Source of the DNA: Gordionus sp. m RMFG-2023
Taxonomy: Eukaryota; Nematomorpha; Gordioida; Chordodea; Parachordodidae
Length of the DNA stretch: 64,000 bases
Assembly: GCF_954871325.1 (NCBI RefSeq)
Contig: NC_088777.1
Span: forward strand, 46,973,366-47,037,365
Direction: 5' to 3'
The notes below the pieces were generated by a model. The model had not been told where the DNA came from. It searched no databases and saw nothing but the letters and a program-made list of their open reading frames with translations. The position numbers and the translations under genes are program-made. This document shows positions 46,727 through 57,335 of the stretch, piece after piece; the first letter of the stretch is position 1; each line of letters starts with the position of its first letter.

Positions 46727-46933
46727 TGTTAACGGCATTTGAGCCGATTTCTAAAAAAGGCTAAATCAATGTTTTACTCAGAAAAATAAAATGCAAGCCT
46801 TCAGATTTTGCTCATAGGGGGCACAAAGTTTGGACATCCATTAGCGAAATCTCGAGGTTTAGACAATATTTTTCTGGCTAAAATATCGCGTTAGCCGTTT
46901 TTAAAAATCGCTCAAATCGAGCTTAACAACACT
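46727..46933. mobile_element. gagccg-family MITE, absent from block B
   Basis: Left part gttgttaacggcatttgagc, right part cgagcttaacaacactag, and the interior 'ttagcgaaatctcgaggttt' match the MITE at 14709-14927. In block B (about 63780) the flanks join directly as 'tgtgtatctatatcta', so the insertion came after the block duplication. Target duplication imperfect (tgtgtatc / gtttatct region). Confidence 0.78.
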
Positions 46934-47067
46934 AGTTTATCTATATCTACTAAAGGTTTAAGAGAGAAAGAGAATCACTTGGCATATTTGGTATTATCTC
47001 TCCAAACATAAGAGATCTAGATTTACGAGTTTCTTTGTTTTGTTGTGAATGAGGAAGATATTATGAC

Positions 47068-47334
47068 TTGATATTAATTTACCTTAACATTGAGAAAAAA
47101 TATGCAAAATTCCCTGCTATATTACCCCTGTTTTCAATTAATAAAATATACATGTTGGATGAACATCTGTTTATGGAATGCCCTACAGAAAAATTGATAA
47201 TACTATTTAGCCCTTTAAAACAGAGTTGTACAACGTTTATTGTAAAATCAGATCCTGAAATTTCCAACTATAATTTATATAAAATAATATTTAATATAAT
47301 AAATAAATTAGATATTTTTACAGGAATATTATAA
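47068..47334 (+). CDS. short open frame of unknown function, conserved in block B
   Basis: About 88 codons. The latter part (KFPAILPLFSINKIYMLDEH followed by LFMECPTEKL...TTFIVKSDPEI) has protein-like composition, and its beginning is repeated at the window end (63960-64000, KFPSITPIFSN). An acceptor-like 'ttaacattgag' precedes AAAAAATATGC at 47094, so it may be an exon rather than a complete gene. A beta-strand-rich, Ig-like fold is conceivable but unproven. I do not recognise the family. Confidence 0.35.
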   Translation: MILIYLNIEKKYAKFPAILPLFSINKIYMLDEHLFMECPTEKLIILFSPLKQSCTTFIVKSDPEISNYNLYKIIFNIINKLDIFTGIL

Positions 47335-48336
47335 ATAAAAACGATCAATGCTCTTGTGCTGTCCCGATAAATATACATTAAAGAAAAATTGTCTAAGGAA
47401 ATTCTAAAAAATAAAAATATCATTTTTTTTAAAGTTTTAACCTTGCTAATAATTAATTTACTTTGTTTATTGGTAATTATTAATATAATTTATAAAAAAT
47501 AATATTAAAATGATTGTATCAACAATTTCATAAAATTAAAGGTAACCAAAAAATATATCAAATCTAGATTCTGAGTTGCCTGCCAATTAGAATGATATAA
47601 AAAAAATTAGCGCGAATAATTTCCAATGAAAGGCGATATAAAAATTAAATTTTGCGGAATCCAAAGTTTGCCAATTCGCTGATGACTGTAAATATAGTTT
47701 AATTTCATTGGTATTTTTTTCTTCTTTATCTTTTTCATTTTTATAAATATAGAGGGTTTAGAAATGACTTGATCCTTTGGAAATATACATGAAATTGACA
47801 ATATAAGTAAAATATTTAAGGTTTAAATATTCGTATAAATTTCTAACAATTTTTAAATATGTATTAAAATTTTTTATATATACACCTTATATATAGTCTT
47901 TTTTTTTCAAAATTATGTAAAAATAACTAAAAAATATATGAATTTACTGTAATATTATGGAATTGTTTATTCATTTCAAAGAAACCTAATGATACAAAGT
48001 TAAGCTTTAACAAGTTTCGATTCCTAAGACCTGAAAACTGCAACTTAAAGAATGGGTCTGGCACATATACCATGTTTATCTTCACCTGTCCCAAAATTTT
48101 AAACTTATTTTAATTAAAACTATAAACGTTATTTCAAAATAAACCGCGTTAATTGTTACTTTTGAAAAAATAATACTCGATATTCCAAAAAAATCCAAAA
48201 TATTTTATATAAGTTTTATTTTTATATTATTTTTCCTATCTTCATTTAATCATCAATTTTATTTGTCTATATCAGAATTCAATCTGAATTCATATTTTTA
48301 CCTTCATATGTTTTTGTAGATTTGAGCTGCTGGACA
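47335..48336. other. no gene seen
   Basis: AT-rich. Apart from a half-unit of the 'aattcgc..gataact' repeat at 47655-47695, nothing supports a feature. Confidence 0.5.
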
Positions 48337-49130
48337 TACGAGAAGCATGGCAGGATGGAAATAAAACTTTCAAATATATAGAAAAGAAATTGGAATAGTA
48401 GATGAATATTTAGTGCGAGGAAGTCAGAGTGTGGCACCGTTCAAGTTAAGGGAAGCAATGATTCATATAGGACATCTAGGAGTGAAGAGAATAAAACAAT
48501 GGGCGTGCAAATATTGGTGGCCAGGAAAGAATACAGAGATTGTGAATATCAACAGATCCTGCTATAAGGTGCAATTCATGGGATCAGATGCCGGCATACA
48601 TATTGATTTATTTGATTTAGAAAACAAGATGTATATACTCGTGTTTGATGATTATTCAAAGTGGGTCGAGTATAAAAAGGTAAGAGGCTTAACGATTCAG
48701 GTGGGAAAAAAACATTGAATAATCTATAGAAATGTTTCGGAGACACCAGAATAATGATTGAGGACGCGATTCAGGCCTGTAGACATTTCCAGATCTTTTG
48801 TGCTTAAACCGGAGCGAAGTACATTTTGGCACGGCCGTAACCCGAATTAAATGGTCAGGAGGAGCGAATGGTAGCAAGCAGTGATCAAGAATTGGTTGTG
48901 AAAATCAAAGGAATTTGGGTGGCTGTGGCCCATTACAACAAAAGTCGAAAGGGTTAAGAATAATCCCCAACAGAGAAATTTATAGAGAGGAGAGCCCGTA
49001 TTTTACCGGATATATTTAAACAGATAAGAATAAAGAGACGGAGGTATAGGTAAATGAGATGCTTGAATTCATAATTAGACAGAGCGTGTGGGCCAGAAAA
49101 TATGGAAATACAGGAAAATGGTAATCAGGT
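48337..49130 (+). mobile_element. Ty3/Gypsy fossil, integrase region
   Basis: The integrase zinc-binding part (HIGHLGVKRIKQWACKYWWP) and the start of the catalytic core (IHIDLFDLENKMYILVFDDY then SKWVEY) can be read. It is a different lineage from the whole element at 30572 and is related to 26126-26730. No LTRs, many breaks, old. Confidence 0.8.
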
Positions 49131-49198
49131 GTGATCTGGAATGAGTTTCTATTTCATTGTCCCTTTTTCCCTCCTTTTTTTTATCTTTGCCAATTAGT

Positions 49199-49390
49199 TG
49201 TTAAAAAGCTGATGCCGGTCAATTTCCAAAAACAACCTTATTAAGATTTTAGGCAAAATAATATTACATAAGCCTTTAAATTTGGAAAAAATATAAATCC
49301 AAACCTTTCCACGATCTACAAACAAAATCTTCAGTCTTACATAATATTATTAATTGGGTTGTTTTTAAAAATCGAAGTACTACTTAACAA
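49199..49390. mobile_element. MITE-like element with gttgtta ends
   Basis: Left end 'agttgttaaaaagctgatg' and right end 'gaagtactacttaacaaccct' form an imperfect inverted repeat. The interior 'cataagccttt...ccaaacctttcc' resembles the complement-ordered interior of the 14709 family. The target duplication was not resolved. Confidence 0.5.
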
Positions 49391-51300
49391 CCCTAACTCC
49401 CCCTTTCCCTCCCTTCCCTTCCCCTCCTCTTTTCTTTTCATTTTTTTCCATTCCATTTTTCTCTTTTCCTTAACCTTTTACTTATTCTGACCCTTTTGTT
49501 TTCCCATTTTTTTCCTTTTCCCCTTTCCTTTATTTTTTTCTTCCTTTTTCTTTTTTTTCCTCTTTACCATTTCTTCACTTTTCAGTTTCGCCTTTCCCAT
49601 TTTATTTTCCTTCTCAATTTTCTTTCCCTTTTTCTTTTCATTTTTCTTCTGTTTTATCTATTTTTTTTTATTTCACTCTCCCTTTTTTCTATATTTTTTC
49701 TTTCATTTTCCATTTTACCATTTCCTTTCCTTTTTTTCCTCTTCCCATTTCCTTTTTTCCTTTCTCCCTTCCATTTCTTTTCCTTTTCGCTTTACATTTC
49801 CTTTCCCTTTTCCTCTCTTCCTTAAAATTCACTCTCTTCCCTTTTCTTTTTAATATCTCTTTTCCCCTTTCCTTTACCATCTTCTTTCCCTATTCCTTTT
49901 TATTTATTTTTATATCTATTCCTTTTTACACTTTTTTTTTCTTTTATTTTATCTTCTCTTTTCTTTTCCCTTCTTCGTTTCATTCTCCTTTTCCTTCTCA
50001 TTTCGCTTCCCTTTATTCCCTACCTTTATTTTTCCTTTTACCTTAACTTTCCTTTTTCTTTCCAATACTCTTTCCTTTTCCCCTTAACTACCTTTTTCTT
50101 TTCTTTTCCCTTTTTCCTCTTCCCTTTTTAATTTCCCTTTTCTTTCTCTTTTCTTTCCTTTCTCTTTTCCTTATCTTCTCTTTTGCTTTCCCTTCTCCTT
50201 TCCCTTTCCCTTTCCTACATTTTTTACTTTTTAACACTCTTTTTCTTCTCCTCACTCTTTTTCTTTTCATTCCCCCCCTTTATTTCCCTTTCCCCTCGTC
50301 CCTTTTTAATTTCCTTTTTCCTTCTCTTTACCGAATACACTTAATTTCATATTTGCTTTAAAGATATTTAGGATATATAAGCAAGATTCCAATTTTTTCT
50401 TTGTTTTTAGCGATTTAGAACAGAAACCCTATTTCTGCCCTTCTTTTCTTACGCTTTCCCTCTTTCTTTCCATTCTCCCCATTTTTTTTCATTTCCTTTT
50501 CTTTCACCTTTTCTTTTCCTACATTTTCACCTTCCCTACTCCTTTCCTCTTTTCTTTTCATTTCTTATTTCCTATTTTCATTTTCACCACTTTTCTTTCC
50601 TTTTCCTTTCTCTTTCCTTTTCCTTTCTCTTTCCTTCTCTTTTCCTTTCCTCTACCTTTTCTTTCCCCATTCATTTCCCAATTTTTTCTTTTCCCCTTTT
50701 TCCCACATTCTTTCCCCTTTCTTTTACCTTTTTCTTTTCTTTTCATTTACTTTCTTTCTTTCTTTTTCATTTTCCTTTCCTTTATTTTTCCTATATATTT
50801 TCTTTTTCTTTAACTTTTCTACTACCTTTGTTCTTTCCATTTTCATTTTTTCTTTCCCATTTCTCTTATCCTTCCATTTTTAATTTTCCTTTCGCTTTTC
50901 TTTTATCTTTTTTTCCCCTTTATTTTCTTTCCATTTTCCTTTTTTTATACTTATATTTCCCTTCTTCTCTCCTATTCCCTTTGTCTTTCCCCTTTCTATA
51001 TTCTTTTTCTTTGCTTCCTTATCCTTCCTTTCTTTTTACTTAACTTTCTCTTTTTCTTTTCCTTTACGCACTTCATTCACTTTCCCTTTCCTCCCCCCTT
51101 TTTATTCCCTAAATTCTGATCCTTTTATTTTCATTTTCCTATCCCTTTTCTCTCCGTTTTTTCTCTTTTCCTTTCTCTTTCTTTTTTTATTCCTCTTTAT
51201 ATAAACCCCCCTTCCCTTCTTTTACTTCTCCTGCTTCTTTCTATTTATCTTTTCCTTCTATTTTTATTTTCTCTTTCTTCCTTCCAATCTCGGCATTTTT
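49385..51300. repeat. ~1.9-kb pyrimidine-rich tract
   Basis: Almost entirely C and T on the plus strand with scattered A, dominated by tttcctttt/tttcccttt words. It is broken once at about 50330-50440 by ordinary sequence. Long open frames on both strands here (Phe/Leu/Pro/Ser on plus, Lys/Arg/Glu on minus) are products of composition, not genes. Such tracts can form triplex (H-) DNA. Confidence 0.9.
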
Positions 51301-51715
51301 CATTCTTATGAAATGTTTAATTCCAACTGATTCTGGGTCATTTTCTTCCAAGAACCTCTAATTTACCATTAAAAGTTGATCCAAAGGTTCTATTAAAAAA
51401 CGAAAAAATCCAATCAAAAAAAGAAAATTCCAATTCAAGAAAGGAGAATCTTTATTTTTTAAATTTAAAAAAAAATTATATTCTTTAGGATCCTACATTA
51501 TAGAAAGATTGCCAAAATTGTTCCAAACAATATTCGACTTTATTCGAATATATATTTACTTATTAAATTTCATAATGTTAGTAAATATTTGTATAATTTT
51601 TATTTCTCATTGTTCCTGTATAAAGTTAGCTATTGAAAATTTATCAATATATTATGGCAATGCATAAATTACTTTTTTTTGATAAAATCCTCAGCCTCAT
51701 ACTACCTATTTTAGG
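51301..51715. other. no gene seen
   Basis: AT-rich spacer; 'aaaaaatccaatcaaaaaaag' words at 51400-51440 are mildly repetitive. Confidence 0.4.
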
Positions 51716-52188
51716 TGTTAAATAAATGACATTTTAATATTAATTAAATTAAAAAATATATAATATTAATTAAATTAAAATATAATATTAATTAAAATAA
51801 AATATAATATTAATTAAAATACATTATAATAAAATAATTTATGATAATTATAATATTCGAATAACCTTTTATAAAATCTGTCGCGAGTTCTACTTATGAC
51901 CTTTTATAAAATATATTGCGATTTTTACTAACTTATTTCATTTTATTTAATATTCAAATTTATATTATTTTATAATACTATACAATTTAAAATTTTAGAT
52001 ATATTAGATCATAATGTAAAAATCATTTTTATTTTAATAAAATCTTTTGTTTAATCTCAGTTTGCCATCATTTGTTTCAATTATGGTGGCAGCGATAAAA
52101 GTTTATTAATAAATGTACAAATAATTTTTAAATATTTTTTATCAGAAATTAAAATTCTTAAATTAAAATTTAATATAAACTTTAATTA

Positions 52189-52362
52189 AAAAATTTGGAC
52201 ACTTGGCAAGCTATAGATGAAAACTATTTAATTCTTGGACTAGATATGGAAATATTCAAAGATAAAAATTTCTTGGATGATATTTTCCTGAAAGCTAATG
52301 TTGATGACGAAAAATTCAGGCCAACTCCAGGCGAAAAACGATTCCCATATAACTTAGATTAA
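52189..52362 (+). other. short open stretch inside the LTR element
   Basis: About 55 codons, non-ATG start, with protein-like composition (TWQAIDENYLILGLDMEIF near its start, PTPGEKRFPYNLD at its end before a stop). It lies about 100 bp after the primer-site-like sequence, where a Gag start or captured host exon could be. Not recognised. Confidence 0.3.
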
Positions 52363-53643
52363 AAAGGATGAATTTGATATGTCAATATTGATAATATAAT
52401 AATATAATGCTGATATGATAATATTTATGCCAAAATGCTAAAATATGATAAAATGACCAAAAGACAGTTTTAAGTTTATAATTTTCCACCTCAAGTTTAT
52501 GATTTTCAAGGAGGGGAAAGTTATGGAAATTATAAAGTTAATTTAAAAAATAAAATATTTAAAGTAGATTAAAGATTTAAATAGATATTCGTAAATTTAT
52601 GCTATTTAAAATATTAAAGATTTAAATAGGGATCAAACTATAATAATGCCATAATAGTAATAGTATAGATGATATTTAAAATACAATATGATATGCAAAA
52701 TAAAATTTTTTAGAATAAATAGATATATTCATAAATATTGAAATTTGATAATAACAAATACTGTTCTCAAATTGTGATGACTAAATAAATAACACGATGA
52801 TACAGATAATAGAAATTATGATGTATTTATCAAATCAACACGGTAATGTTATCGATACGGATGACCAAGACAACGACGACGAATCTAGTACTAAAAGATA
52901 TTGATACGCTTTTTGATAACAAATTCGATAAACAACAAACCTGACGACTAATTCGCGATCCCGATAACAAATGACGACGAAATTAATTCGTTAATCGCGG
53001 AAACAAAATAGATTTTAGAGAGGGGAATTTTATATGTTAAATAAAGTGACATTTTAATATTAATTAATAAATTTAATAAATCATTATAATAATTATAAAA
53101 AATATAATTTAAAATTTATTTTAAAAAATTATAATATTATTTAAAATAAATTATAATAAAATAGTTTATAATAATTAAAATATTCGAATAACCTTTCATA
53201 AAATATAGAGTTCTACTTATGACCTTTTATATAATATATAGCGAATTCCAGTGTTGTTAAAATAGTGCGCTACTAGCGCGATACTTTTTTCAGTAGCGGT
53301 AGCTTTAGCGGGCTACCTTTTTTAGAAAATAGCGATAGCGGTAGGTCGCTACTAATTTAGAAAGTAGTGAAGTAGCGCATTTTACATAATAAATACATCT
53401 AAAAATTATTAAAATATATTTTTTATTAAATTATAATCCTTTTATTTAATTTAATATAATTTAAATTTATATTAAAAATATACATTATAAATCAATAGCA
53501 TTATAAATCTAGTTATTAAAAATGTGTGAGATTGTTGAAGAGAGCTAAATTTCTTTGGAAAATGATAAAAATATAGATTATCCTTTCCCAAATTCAAAAA
53601 ATACTTATCTTGAAGAAAAATTTACTACTGGATATCGGTTTCG

Positions 53644-53832
53644 ATGCAAGATGTGGCAAATTTATCCTCAAATCATACAAGCAGCTTTAATTTGGAAAAA
53701 CATAGCATGGGATATCATGTTCCCACACTGAGTATATTAATTACCAAGTTCAAAAGAATCAAGAATCTAAAATTTTGCCAACCATTGGTAGAGTATATGC
53801 AGGCATTGAGAAAAGGTCAAAATTATTGGTAG
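53644..53832 (+). pseudogene. hAT transposase middle fragment
   Basis: About 62 codons: QDVANLSSNHTSSFNLEKHS, then GYHVPTLSILITKFKRIK. It matches the pattern of the hAT middle region in which an L-S-G...P-T-L/I stretch precedes short helices. The last ~39 bp are duplicated immediately after (53788-53860, 'ggtagagtatatgcaggcat' twice). Confidence 0.5.
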
Positions 53833-54188
53833 AGTATATGCAGGCATTGAGAAAAGGTCAAAACTTTATTTTTTTCTATTATACAATTATATAAAATGAA
53901 TGATTTTTGATTAGCCCAAATTTAAATTGGCTTAATTACAACACAATCTATAATATTAATATATATATATAATATTAAGATAAAATTCAAAATATATAAT
54001 ATTAATTACCTTGTGTATAATTATTATATTTTCAAAATCTTTATTTACCATAATTTAAAGCTATTTTAATATTTTTTTAAATTTAAATTTTGAAAATTAA
54101 AAAGGTATTCTTTTTTTATAATAAATACAATCACTTTATTTAAATTAGATTTCCAGATCTGTATGATAATGATAATGTATCCTGCTAT

Positions 54189-54524
54189 TAGTGATCTGCA
54201 CCGGGCCTAATTTTTCAAGCCCAGCCCGGCCCGAAATTTTTTTTAAAAAAGTTTTGCCGGCCCTGCCAGACCTGAATTTATTTAAATATAGAAATTAATT
54301 TTCATAATTACTTAAAATAAAAGACATATGTTATATAGCGTTTAGTTTCTATAAATTTAATCAAAATTTTTTATTTTACATAAAAATTGATAAATTTAGA
54401 TATATTTAATAAAATTTCCATGGTCATACCCAACCCGGCCCGAAATTTTTTTAAAAATATTAGGCCCGGCCAGAACTCGGGACTTGGGTCAGGTATGGGT
54501 CGGGCCTAACTTTGCAGATCTCTA
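54189..54524. mobile_element. 336-bp hAT-type MITE nested in the hAT element
   Basis: Ends tagtgatctgcaccgggcct and aggcccg...tttgcagatctcta are inverted repeats, with gcccggcc repeats inside each arm. Flanked by cctgctat (54181-54188) and gctgctat (54525-54532), a 7/8-matching target duplication. It has no coding capacity and is GC-richer than its surroundings. Confidence 0.82.
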
Positions 54525-54597
54525 GCTGCTATCGTTCATTCTAGTTTCAAGTTAGTATAAATTTTTAAAAAAAATACGTGGCCATACATTAATTTGA

Positions 54598-54940
54598 ATG
54601 AATAAAGGGCAACTGGATAGGCTGATGGTAACGTTAAAAAATGTCATACCTAACCACGATACTAATACTATAGCAAGATCAAAACCGCGGCCTTCCATAG
54701 ACGATTTTTTTGAAATAAATAATAATAATATTATTATTGTACCTCTAGATGCTTTTTTTAAATCTAAAAATACTCATTTAAATATTTTTGAAGATTTTTT
54801 TCATATAAAAAGTGTTTATTAAATTTAATGCTGCGTTGCCCTACGTGTTAGTGCTGAACGATTATTTAGTAAAACCTATACTTTCTGATCGTCGCTCTAG
54901 ACTTGGGGATGACTGTACCAAAATGTTATTATTATAAGCA
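54598..54940 (+). pseudogene. hAT transposase C-terminal fragment
   Basis: Starts MNKGQLDRLMVTLKNVIPNH, with a poly-Asn stretch at the DDFFEINNNNIIIV position. After a frame break the dimerisation motif SAERLFSK appears, and after another SDRRSRLGDDCTKMLLL-stop. This is the end of a hAT transposase related to, but distinct from, those at 18181 and 22297. Confidence 0.75.
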
Positions 54941-55262
54941 ATAATAAATAAATTATATATATGTAACAAATTATAGTCATGTTTTTATACCAATATTTTA
55001 TTTGTGGAAATAAAGTTACGTAAAATATATTTTTTAAAAAATCAAAACAGCGTAAAAAGTAGCTTTAGCTTTTTACTTATGACCTTTTATAAAATATATC
55101 GCGATTTTTACTAACTTATTTCATTATCTTTTTTATATACAAATTTGTATTATTTTATAATATTATATAAACTTAAAATTTTAGATATATTAAATCATAT
55201 TGTAAAAATCATTTTTATTTAAATAAAATTTTCTAATCTTAGCATGCCATCATGTGTTTCCA

Positions 55263-55964
55263 TCATGGGGGCAGGCACCCTCCTTACCACCATGTGTTTC
55301 CATCACTACCTATATTATATTTTTGTTTAAACTTTGATATCTCATGCTTTGTGATCCACTGCCATTTGTTACATCCCATTATTTGTTATTCATGGTATTT
55401 CTTATTTCGCGCCATTTGTGATTCCCATGCTACCCCCCCCCCCCCCACCCTCACGTTAATGGTGGGGCCAGGGTGTTATTCTAGTTTTTATAACTGAATA
55501 TTAAAATAATTACATATTATTACCTTAATAAAATGTAGTTCATATTACTCGATATGCCACGAGGAAAATTCAGATGTAAAATGAAAAATATGTAAATACC
55601 TACTAAAATGGAAAATAGAGAAATTATAATATAGATAAAATCTGATAGAATGAATATGGAATAGGCATAAATCGACAATAAATCGAAATTAACAAAGATG
55701 AAATCGACAATTATCGATCAAATATTATTTTATATAATTCTGGAAATTCATGTGATAGTAAATTCAAAATAAAAAGAATATTAAAATAATTAATAAAATA
55801 TAGATTGAATAATAAGAAATTACCGATTTAATGGTTTATAAAATACACATGAAAATGAAAATAAAAAAAGAAAAATATAAACACATAAAAAAATTATAAT
55901 AAATGTAATGTAATTTAAAGAAAAACGGTTAAAATAAAAATTAAAAAAGAAGTAAAATTAATAA
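55263..55964. other. degenerate repeat next to the LTR element
   Basis: Words of the form gccat(n)ttgt...cat recur about five times between 52065 and 55430, including 'ccaccatgtgtttccatcac' and 'gcgccatttgtgattcccat'. They extend past the apparent LTR end and may be leftover tandem copies of the LTR/primer-site junction. A C14 run lies near 55433. No gene. Confidence 0.4.
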
Positions 55965-56814
55965 TTAAAAAATAATAAAATCAAGAGATTCAAAATTTTA
56001 ATTTAGGAGTACAATTAATCTGTAAAAAGAAGAAAATCTCAGGCGTTATTATAAAACTAAAAAAGCCTAAATAACAAATAAATAAATAGAAACAAAACGT
56101 TAATGAGATGATCCACTTATGTATTTGGAAATATTATTCTTAATCCTATCATACCTGACAGAACGATAATGTCAAATGAATAACTTATAATACAAGACAA
56201 AAATATAAAAAAATCAGAATTGGAACTAGAAAACATTATTCATTTTAATACAAATTCTTATCAATCCGTCAAATATCATTTAAAAATTTTAAAAATTAAT
56301 AAAGGGGAAATGTAATATATTTAATAGAATCAAGTGTTCTATTCTAATAATTATTGTATATTTTAATTATAAATTATTACCCAATGAAAAATTAGTTCAA
56401 TATTTTTATTACTCCATATGTTACAGTTTTAAATGAATCTATATCTCCTAGATGCCAGATCTTTATATATGAAGGATATTCTGCTAAATTATATCCAACA
56501 CCTAAACTGACCTGAAATAGTATTTATTAAGTTAAAGGCCGATAATTTACCGTATGATGCTTTCTAACCATAATAGGATTCAGAGACTTGTCATCTCATT
56601 TTAATGATTTAATAACAATGATTCAGAAGATTTGTGATTTAACATAGCATTTATTAAAATAATATTCATTTTAATATAAACCATTATATTGTATTAACTG
56701 AGGATTTCGTTTTTTTATTGGAATAATAAATTAATCGAAAATCAATAATAACATAGAGAGGCTTATTTTTATTATTCGTGCCAAATTTTAATATTTTCTA
56801 CCAAAAAATTCGAA
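55965..56814. other. 5' flank of HSP20 copy B with empty Gypsy site
   Basis: Aligned with 30335-30571 joined to 35202-35864. The join falls at about 56176-56186 (gtcaaatgaataacttataa), where copy A has the element between two gatgg copies. Confidence 0.75.
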
Positions 56815-57335
56815 ATGTCTTTAATTCCATTTGCAAGAATGTGTAGTTGGGACCCATGGTCAATTGCACCTCAAATGCTCTACAATCAAGGAATAGGAAT
56901 GGATTTAATGGAAATGGAGCGTGAAATGAAGGGATTAACCAATGCAAAATTTGGATTTTCTGAGTTGAATGTTGACAATAATCATTTTGAGGTAAAACTA
57001 GATTGCCATCATTTTAAACCAGAGGAGATGAATGTTAAAGTTAATGATAATACGTGAGCTTTTTTTAAAATATTTTTAGTTTTAAATATCATCTTAGGCT
57101 TACCATTCATGCCAAACATGAAGAAAAACAAGATGATCATGGTTATATTTCAAGAGAATTTACTAGGAAATACACATTGCCTCCAGGATGTGATCTGACC
57201 AAGTTAAAATCACAATTAACTCAAGATGGAATGCTGAGCATTGATTGCCCTAGACAAGTGGTTGAAGAAAAAGGTGTTAGAAACATACCAATTGAAAGAT
57301 CATCATCTAGTCGTCAAGCTATAAAACATAATTAA
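56815..57335 (+). CDS. small heat-shock protein (HSP20/alpha-crystallin), copy B
   Basis: Exons 56815-57053 and 57098-57335, with a 44-bp GT-AG intron at the same codon and phase as copy A. The product is again 158 residues. Differences from copy A are few and mostly conservative: GLG to GIG, DREMRG to EREMKG, SEMN to SELN, KDNMV to NDNTL, CDPT to CDLT, LVVD to LSID, RSTS to RSSS. The crystallin domain, the [14 protein letters not shown] strand and the C-terminal IPI anchor are intact. Both copies are therefore probably functional; two such chaperones could co-assemble into mixed oligomers (inference). Confidence 0.95.

Larger units (their letters stand above)
30335..47150. repeat. duplicated HSP20-GPCR block, copy A
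   Basis: Sequence from about 30335 (atcaagagatt...ggagtacaatt) through HSP20, GPCR genes and the open frame at 47068 is matched in the same order at about 55965-64000. Copy A is longer because it contains the Ty3/Gypsy element (30572-35201), a 2.7-kb repeat (36975-39705), a tandem GPCR duplication (about 40455-46400) and a MITE (46727-46933). The left edge is approximate. Confidence 0.85.
53249..55076 (+). mobile_element. hAT transposon remnant inserted in the right LTR
   Basis: Left end cagtgttgttaaaatagtgc with subterminal 'tagcgg/agcgcg' repeats is a typical hAT terminus. The right terminus is lost; only 'gtagctttagctttttac' echoes the left subterminal part. Transposase pieces: about 53650-53835 (NLSSNHTSSFNLEKHSMGYH followed by VPTLSILI) and the C-terminus at 54598-54940 ending SAERLFSK and SDRRSRLGDDCTKMLLL. 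At least two frame breaks. A MITE is nested at 54189-54524. Confidence 0.78.
51716..55262 (+). mobile_element. old short LTR element carrying nested insertions
   Basis: LTR-like direct repeats begin tgttaaataaa at 51716 and 53035. The left one ends near 52079, just before a primer-site-like tggtggcagcg (52084). A purine tract (agagaggggaattttata) precedes the right one. The right repeat is split by a hAT transposon (53249-55076) and resumes to about 55262. Internal region about 950 bp without recognisable polymerase, so it is non-autonomous or strongly reduced. Old and broken; family within LTR elements not assigned. Confidence 0.7.

Noticed and set aside
49496-50746. Open frames of 60-109 codons on both strands
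   Set aside because: They lie in the polypyrimidine tract and consist of Phe/Leu/Ser/Pro or Lys/Arg/Glu only, as expected from base composition.
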